Origin: Polynucleobacter sp. MWH-Jannik1A5 | GTDB taxonomy: Bacteria; Pseudomonadota; Gammaproteobacteria; Burkholderiales; Burkholderiaceae | NCBI RefSeq assembly: GCF_018881795.1 | Contig: NZ_JACVPQ010000001.1 | Coordinates: 759,376 to 823,375 of the forward strand | Direction of reading: 5' to 3' | DNA: 64,000 bases | Shown here: piece after piece, positions 59,881 through 64,000 of the stretch | Position numbering within the stretch: the stretch's first letter is position 1 | Layout of the letters: each line of letters opens with the position of its first letter | The notes under the pieces: generated by a model | What the model was told of the DNA's origin: nothing | The model's database searches: none | What the model saw: only the letters and a program-made list of their open reading frames with translations | Position numbers and translations under genes: made by a program

Positions 59881-60618
59881 ATGGAAGAAAAAGTACGCGT
59901 CTCAAAATTACTCTCTGAGCTAGGCCTGTGTTCACGCCGTGAAGCTGACTCTTATATTGAGCAAGGTCTCGTAACAGTAGACGGTGAAGTAGTGAATGAA
60001 TTGGGTGTTCGTGCTTTTCGTCATCAAAAAATAGAGTTGCAATCTGGCGCCAAAGCGCAACAAGCTTCTCGCATTACCGTGATCCTTAATAAACCTGTTG
60101 GTTACATATCTCACTACGATGATGAGCAAGAATATCAACCTGCAGCCTCTTTGATTACTCCAGAAAATTACTTTGCCAGCCCCCTAGATAAAGGGAGAAG
60201 TCCTCGCTTCAACACTAAAGGTCTAGCACCTGCTGGAAGATTGGATATTGACTCTACTGGCATGCTAGTTCTTACTCAAGATGGGCGTATTGCCAAATTA
60301 TTGATTGGTGAAAATAGTCCCATTGAAAAAGAATATTTAGTACGCGTTGAAGGAATGCTTTCTTTTGAAGATTTGGATCGCTTAAGACATGGTCTCTCAC
60401 TTGATGGAGTAGAGCTAAAGCCTGCACAAGTAAGCTGGCAAAATGAAGATCAGCTTCGCTTTGTATTGCGCGAAGGACGCAAGCGCCAAATACGTCGGAT
60501 GTGTGAGATGGTGGGCCTCAAAGTATTGGGTCTCAAACGCGTCAGAATGGGTCGTATCTCACTAGGCCCACTGCCGCCAGGCCAATGGCGCTATGTAAGG
60601 CCTGAAGAGCAATTCTGA
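59881..60618 (+). CDS. Pseudouridine synthase, RsuA/RluB/E/F family (RluF-like)
   Basis: A 245-residue rRNA pseudouridine synthase. An S4 RNA-binding domain (VRVSKLLSELGLCSRREADSYIE, in part) precedes the catalytic domain, with the essential Asp in GRLDIDSTGMLVLTQDG. REGRKRQIRRMCEMVGLKVLGLKRVRMG, in part, is the family C-terminus. The short insert-free form is closest to RluF or RsuA; the site is not known. ATG 59881 is preferred over TTG 59863, though neither has a clear ribosome site. Confidence 0.85.
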   Translation: MEEKVRVSKLLSELGLCSRREADSYIEQGLVTVDGEVVNELGVRAFRHQKIELQSGAKAQQASRITVILNKPVGYISHYDDEQEYQPAASLITPENYFASPLDKGRSPRFNTKGLAPAGRLDIDSTGMLVLTQDGRIAKLLIGENSPIEKEYLVRVEGMLSFEDLDRLRHGLSLDGVELKPAQVSWQNEDQLRFVLREGRKRQIRRMCEMVGLKVLGLKRVRMGRISLGPLPPGQWRYVRPEEQF

Positions 60619-60634
60619 AGCGGCTCGCCCGCTT
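60618..60634. other. Short hairpin overlapping the prfC -10 box
   Basis: AAGCGG (60618-60623) and CCGCTT (60629-60634) form a 6-bp stem with loop CTCGC right after the pseudouridine synthase stop. It shares its last base with the TATAAT box. With no T-run it may be a weak terminator or chance. Confidence 0.3.
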
Positions 60635-60639
60635 ATAAT
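60634..60639 (+). promoter_or_regulatory. Candidate -10 box for prfC
   Basis: A perfect TATAAT lies 31 nt before the proposed prfC start codon. A good -35 at normal spacing is lacking; TTCTGA at 60613-60618 would leave only 15 nt. Transcription would start near 60646, giving a leader of about 24 nt. Confidence 0.4.
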
Positions 60640-60669
60640 TGCGTCCAAACTGATATTAAGTAGCGCAAA

Positions 60670-62304
60670 ATTACCATCGAAACTTCCACCTCCAGCACGC
60701 CAGGCGCAGAAGTACTTAGACGTCGCAGCTTTGCCATCATCTCTCACCCAGATGCCGGCAAAACTACGCTTACTGAAAAACTATTGCTATACGCGGGCGC
60801 CATTCAAATTGCTGGCAGTGTGAAAGCCCGTAAAGCAAGCCGCCATGCAACCTCCGACTGGATGGAGATTGAAAAACAACGGGGTATCTCTGTAGCAAGC
60901 TCGGTAATGCAAATGGAATACCGCGATTGCATCATTAACTTATTGGATACGCCGGGCCACCAAGATTTCTCCGAAGATACCTACCGAGTATTAACTGCCG
61001 TTGACTCGGCTCTGATGGTGATTGATGCTGCCAATGGTGTCGAATCCCAAACATTGCGCTTGCTTGAAGTCTGCCGCGCACGTAATACGCCTATTGTCAC
61101 CTTCATCAACAAGATGGATCGTGAAGTAAAGCCGCCAATGGAACTCATGGACGAGATCGAAACCGCTCTCGGTATTGAAGTGGTTCCATTTACTTGGCCA
61201 GTCGGCATGGGCAAATCCTTTGCGGGAGTTATCGACATTGCCAATATGCGGATGCGAATGTTCAAAGCAGGCGAAGATCGCGTAACCGAAGACTCACATG
61301 CGGTTGTAGATGTAAATGATCCAGCACTGAAAGAACGTTTAGGCACGGACTTAGAAAATGCTCTGGGTGAGGTAGAGCTAATTAAAGAGGCAATGCCTGC
61401 CTTTAATCTCGAGGCCTTTCTAGCTGGTCGTCAGTCGCCTGTTTTCTTTGGTTCTGCAATCAACAACTTCGGCGTACGTGAGATTCTAAATACATTAGTT
61501 GAACTAGCGCCATCACCAGGTTCACGCAAAGCGCTGCAACGTGAAGTCAGCCCTGCAGAAAATAAATTCTCGGCGGTCGTCTTCAAGATTCAGGCCAACA
61601 TGGATCCAGCGCATCGCGACCGAGTGGCATTTTTAAGAATCTGCTCTGGTCATTTTCAGCGCGGCATGAAACTCAAGATTTGTCGTAATGGCAAAGAGGT
61701 GCGCACGAACAATGCGCTTTCCTTCTTATCGCAAAGACGCGATATTTTGGACGAAGCTTTTCCAGGCGACATCATTGGCCTGCCCAATCATGGATTACTT
61801 CGCCTTGGTGATACCTTAACTGAAGGGGAGCAATTACAGTTCACGGGCCTGCCATTTTTTGCACCAGAGATTTTCCGCATGGTTGAGTCTGCAGATCCAT
61901 TACGCTCAAAACAATTACGCACTGGACTAATGCAATTAGGTGAAGAGGGCGCTATTCAGGTCTTTAGACCAATGGCTGGTGGCACGATGTTGTTAGGCGC
62001 ATTTGGCCAACTCCAGTTCGAAGTAGTAAGCCACCGTCTGCAAACAGAATATGGCGCAGAGGTACGTCTATTGCCTGCCCGCTATAGCTTGGCCCGCTGG
62101 GTTAGCTCCGATGATCCTGTAGCGCTGAAAAAATTTACCCAAGAAAACATTCACCGCATGGCAGAAGATGTCGTAGGCGCATCTGTTTTCTTAGCATCCC
62201 ATAAATCAGAATTAGATGTCGCTCAACAGCGCTGGGAATCAATTCAATTCCACGCCCTGAGAGAGCATGCTGGCCTAATTTATCAATCAGATTTAGCTGG
62301 CTAA
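60670..62304 (+). CDS. prfC: Peptide chain release factor 3, apparent ATT or ATC start
   Basis: GTPase that recycles RF1/RF2 from ribosomes. With the extended frame it has 544 residues. The P-loop SHPDAGKTTLTEKLL is at about residues 27-41, G3 is DTPGHQDF, G4 NKMD, and the RF3-type C-terminal domains follow. An in-frame TAG stands at 60661-60663. Between it and the P-loop there is no ATG, GTG, TTG or CTG; the first TTG (60784) would remove the P-loop. The start must be ATT 60670 or ATC 60676, or there is a sequence error. Confidence 0.9.
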   Translation: MTIETSTSSTPGAEVLRRRSFAIISHPDAGKTTLTEKLLLYAGAIQIAGSVKARKASRHATSDWMEIEKQRGISVASSVMQMEYRDCIINLLDTPGHQDFSEDTYRVLTAVDSALMVIDAANGVESQTLRLLEVCRARNTPIVTFINKMDREVKPPMELMDEIETALGIEVVPFTWPVGMGKSFAGVIDIANMRMRMFKAGEDRVTEDSHAVVDVNDPALKERLGTDLENALGEVELIKEAMPAFNLEAFLAGRQSPVFFGSAINNFGVREILNTLVELAPSPGSRKALQREVSPAENKFSAVVFKIQANMDPAHRDRVAFLRICSGHFQRGMKLKICRNGKEVRTNNALSFLSQRRDILDEAFPGDIIGLPNHGLLRLGDTLTEGEQLQFTGLPFFAPEIFRMVESADPLRSKQLRTGLMQLGEEGAIQVFRPMAGGTMLLGAFGQLQFEVVSHRLQTEYGAEVRLLPARYSLARWVSSDDPVALKKFTQENIHRMAEDVVGASVFLASHKSELDVAQQRWESIQFHALREHAGLIYQSDLAG

Positions 62305-62326
62305 TTTACCCGCCGCTCTAAGCAAT

Positions 62327-62572
62327 CTAACGCGGCATCTTGCAATCAAATACGGCGACCAATGGAGTATCACTACTCCGAAATGAGGCGATCTTGCCGT
62401 ATTGCTGGCAATAAGCATTTGCCTTATTAGTTAACTGTTCAATGGATTCGCCACTGCTATTTAAAAAAGTCACGTGATTGGCGTCTGACGCATCGGTATA
62501 TACCGCAGCACAAGCACTCAATATAAATATGCAGCTTACGCAAAGCATGAAATTTTTTAGTAATGTGTTCAT
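62327..62572 (-). CDS. Small predicted lipoprotein, function unknown
   Basis: An 81-residue protein with an N-terminal hydrophobic stretch and lipobox LSAC at residues 18-21, followed by AAVYTDASDANHVTFLN. Two more cysteines (AYCQQYG and FDCKMP) may form a disulfide. No domain is recognised. It is convergent with prfC, 22 nt apart, and lies 21 nt after the DUF2798 gene. Confidence 0.65.
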   Translation of the reverse strand: MNTLLKNFMLCVSCIFILSACAAVYTDASDANHVTFLNSSGESIEQLTNKANAYCQQYGKIASFRSSDTPLVAVFDCKMPR

Positions 62573-62593
62573 TTAGAGCTCACTCATATGTAT

Positions 62594-62830
62594 TTAGGAT
62601 TTATTAAGGCTCAGCTTTTCTAGAAGCATTGCAGTAATTTTGCTGGCAGTCGGCCGATAAATCAAAATACAGACAATCGCTACTGGATAGGCCACCAGCC
62701 AAACCTCAAGCCATAACCAAAAGAAATTTTCTGCAGGGCCTACTCGCACAAATGTAGTTGCAAGCGTAATGCTCAGAGACATTAAGAAGCCCATTACAAG
62801 GGCAAAAACTAAACTGGGTAAATTCATCAT
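62594..62830 (-). CDS. DUF2798 family membrane protein
   Basis: A 78-residue protein with two transmembrane helices (about residues 5-27 and 36-59) and a short basic tail. The pattern of an N-terminal helix with FALVMGFLMSLSIT, then WLWLEVWLVAYPVAI, is that of DUF2798, of unknown function. Two ATG codons stand in tandem at the start (62830, 62827). Confidence 0.78.
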   Translation of the reverse strand: MMNLPSLVFALVMGFLMSLSITLATTFVRVGPAENFFWLWLEVWLVAYPVAIVCILIYRPTASKITAMLLEKLSLNKS

Positions 62831-62956
62831 GGTTACATCATAGCTTCTGCAGGCGTTAACTGTTATTCTGGACTGTGATCACTATTGTGCGCCCTAGATA
62901 GGGGAATCTCTTGAGCAAGCCTTTGAGATTCATCATTCCATTACTCTAGGAAATTT

Positions 62957-63139
62957 ATGGCTGTAGGCCAAAACCAAAGAACCAGAAAAAACGACTCTAT
63001 GCTTACCAAAACTGGTAAAGCGCGTTTAGGGCCCCTTAACACAGCGCAGCTTACTAAATTATTAGAAGCAAGCACAAAACCAAAAGAGAAAAGCAAAATA
63101 TTGCGAGCACTTAGCAAACATAAAGTTGTTGTCGCATAA
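62957..63139 (+). CDS. Small basic protein, function unknown
   Basis: A 60-residue, lysine- and arginine-rich protein without membrane segment or cysteine (GQNQRTRKNDSMLTKTGKAR at the N-terminus). AGGA lies 5-8 nt before the ATG, and a strong terminator follows 0-2 nt after the stop, so it forms a complete single-gene unit. No family is recognised. The composition suggests nucleic-acid or ribosome contact, which is a guess. Confidence 0.6.
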   Translation: MAVGQNQRTRKNDSMLTKTGKARLGPLNTAQLTKLLEASTKPKEKSKILRALSKHKVVVA

Positions 63140-63171
63140 TTAAAAAGCCCCGTTACTGGGGCTTTTTAATT
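63138..63171. terminator. Bidirectional intrinsic terminator
   Basis: Perfect 14-bp arms AATTAAAAAGCCCC and GGGGCTTTTTAATT with loop GTTACT. It ends the small basic gene on the plus strand and can serve the convergent EamA gene on the minus strand. Confidence 0.9.
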
Positions 63172-63205
63172 ACATCGCCATATAAAAGTGAGAAACAAAA
63201 ATTGA

Positions 63206-64000
63206 CTAGACTCTTCTCACCAACATTCTTTTACCGAGCATTACTGTAGACACTACCAAAACTGCGAAGATTAAGTTCATTGCTGTGAGGGAATCACCAA
63301 GCAAAATGCTGGCTGCCACTAGAGTGCAGAATGGCTGGACTAACTGGACCTGGCTTACTCTTGCAATGCCACCAATCGCAAGGCCCTCATACCAAAAGAA
63401 GAAGCCAAGAAACATCGAGAAGATGCTGAGATACATAAAGCTCATCCATGCTACGACACCTGCATCAATATATTCAGGGCTATATGTCAGCCAAGCCATC
63501 GCCAAATTGATGGGCAATGAGATTACCAATGCCCATGAAATAACTATGCGGGGATTTATCTTCCTTGAAAGCTCGCCGCCCTCTACATAACCAACACATG
63601 CACTGATGCCGCCCAAGACCAAAAGGCCATCAATATAAGTAAAGCTGCCCGAGCTCTTGAGCAGTGCATATAAAACAACTAGGCCAGCGCCCAGTAGAGA
63701 TACCAGCCAAAAACCCAATGAAGGTCGCTCTTTAAAGCGCAGCACCCCAATTACCGTTGTAGCAAGTGGCATCATTCCCAAAATAACAGCCCCATGAGAC
63801 GAAGAGCCATGGGTCATTGCTACAGTGGTAAAAATAGGAAACCCAAATACAACGCCTAGGGCTATCACTACAAACTTTGTAAGTTCGACTTTGGTCGGCA
63901 TGCCTTCTTTTTTATAGGCAAGATATGCTAGCGCGACTAAGCCTGCCAAGCTTGCTCTTCCAAAAGCAATGAAATAAGGGTTAAAACTTAAAACAGCAAT
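63206..64000 (-). CDS. EamA/DMT-family transporter, 5' end beyond window
   Basis: An integral membrane protein with two repeated EamA modules. The visible 264 residues give about nine helices; the frame stays open to the right edge (FNPYFIAFGRASLAGLVAL), so the true start lies outside. Features are GVVFGFPIFTTVAMTHGSSSHGAVI (in part) and FFWYEGLAIGGIARVSQVQLVQPF (in part) near the second module end. DMT exporters carry diverse metabolites; the substrate is unknown. Confidence 0.85.
   Translation of the reverse strand: MAVLSFNPYFIAFGRASLAGLVALAYLAYKKEGMPTKVELTKFVVIALGVVFGFPIFTTVAMTHGSSSHGAVILGMMPLATTVIGVLRFKERPSLGFWLVSLLGAGLVVLYALLKSSGSFTYIDGLLVLGGISACVGYVEGGELSRKINPRIVISWALVISLPINLAMAWLTYSPEYIDAGVVAWMSFMYLSIFSMFLGFFFWYEGLAIGGIARVSQVQLVQPFCTLVAASILLGDSLTAMNLIFAVLVVSTVMLGKRMLVRRV

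Overview
The window is a core-genome stretch of a betaproteobacterium. Gene order and protein sequences look most like Polynucleobacter (Burkholderiaceae, small freshwater bacteria): MetX-MetW-SlmA-ArgB-DksA, tandem LpxL-like genes ahead of dapF, a PhaM-type granule protein, two-gene MetH, and a moderate GC content. The genus call is inference from family knowledge; no database was searched. I see no rRNA, tRNA, CRISPR array, insertion sequence or prophage. Genes are packed tightly, often with 4-nt ATGA overlaps, and no gene-free stretch reaches 300 nt.

Layout: 1-2738 (minus) holds a partial dsbA, a SPOR protein and argS. 2774-9637 holds a DUF1840 gene, metH in two genes, phaM, an MBL-fold hydrolase, a small DUF1289 gene with a TTG start (8456-8632), and an AcuI-like reductase. 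9725-11221 holds a lipoprotein, a flavin reductase and a GST. 11240-17175 is a tripartite RND efflux operon. 17261-22756 is a minus-strand run of pteridine-reductase-like SDR, folB, ttcA, glmU and glmS. 22782-28722 holds a MidA-like methyltransferase, cca, an NDUFA9-like protein, a lytic transglycosylase and 5-formyl-THF cyclo-ligase. 28724-32438 is metK, ahcY and metF, with an S-adenosylhomocysteine riboswitch in the metK-ahcY gap. 32641-36810 holds two acyltransferases, dapF, pyrE and xth. 36847-48184 is a long minus-strand run: gatCAB, DUF484, xerC, a zinc-type CobW GTPase, dksA, argB, slmA, metX, metW and an AmpG-like permease. 48246-53819 is the rod-shape operon mreBCD-mrdA-rodA. 53907-64000 holds HU, lpxO, a carbonic anhydrase, a third LpxL-like gene, a phosphoesterase plus kinase-Usp fusion, an RsuA/RluF-type pseudouridine synthase, prfC, several small genes and a partial EamA transporter.

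Themes: the methionine/SAM cycle is unusually well covered (metH, metF, metK, ahcY, metX, metW), with folate genes nearby (folB, the SDR, cyclo-ligase). Envelope growth is the second theme (glmS/glmU, mre/mrd/rodA, Slt, AmpG, dapF, LpxL paralogs, LpxO). Non-ATG starts are common (TTG for DUF1289, the SDR, dapF, mreC, hup and the third acyltransferase; GTG for the first acyltransferase and ampG), and prfC appears to need an ATT or ATC start. The most interesting items are the riboswitch with its mutually exclusive hairpin, the prfC start, the lysine-rich tail on GlmU, the 12-bp inverted repeat ahead of lpxO, and a possibly structured metK leader.
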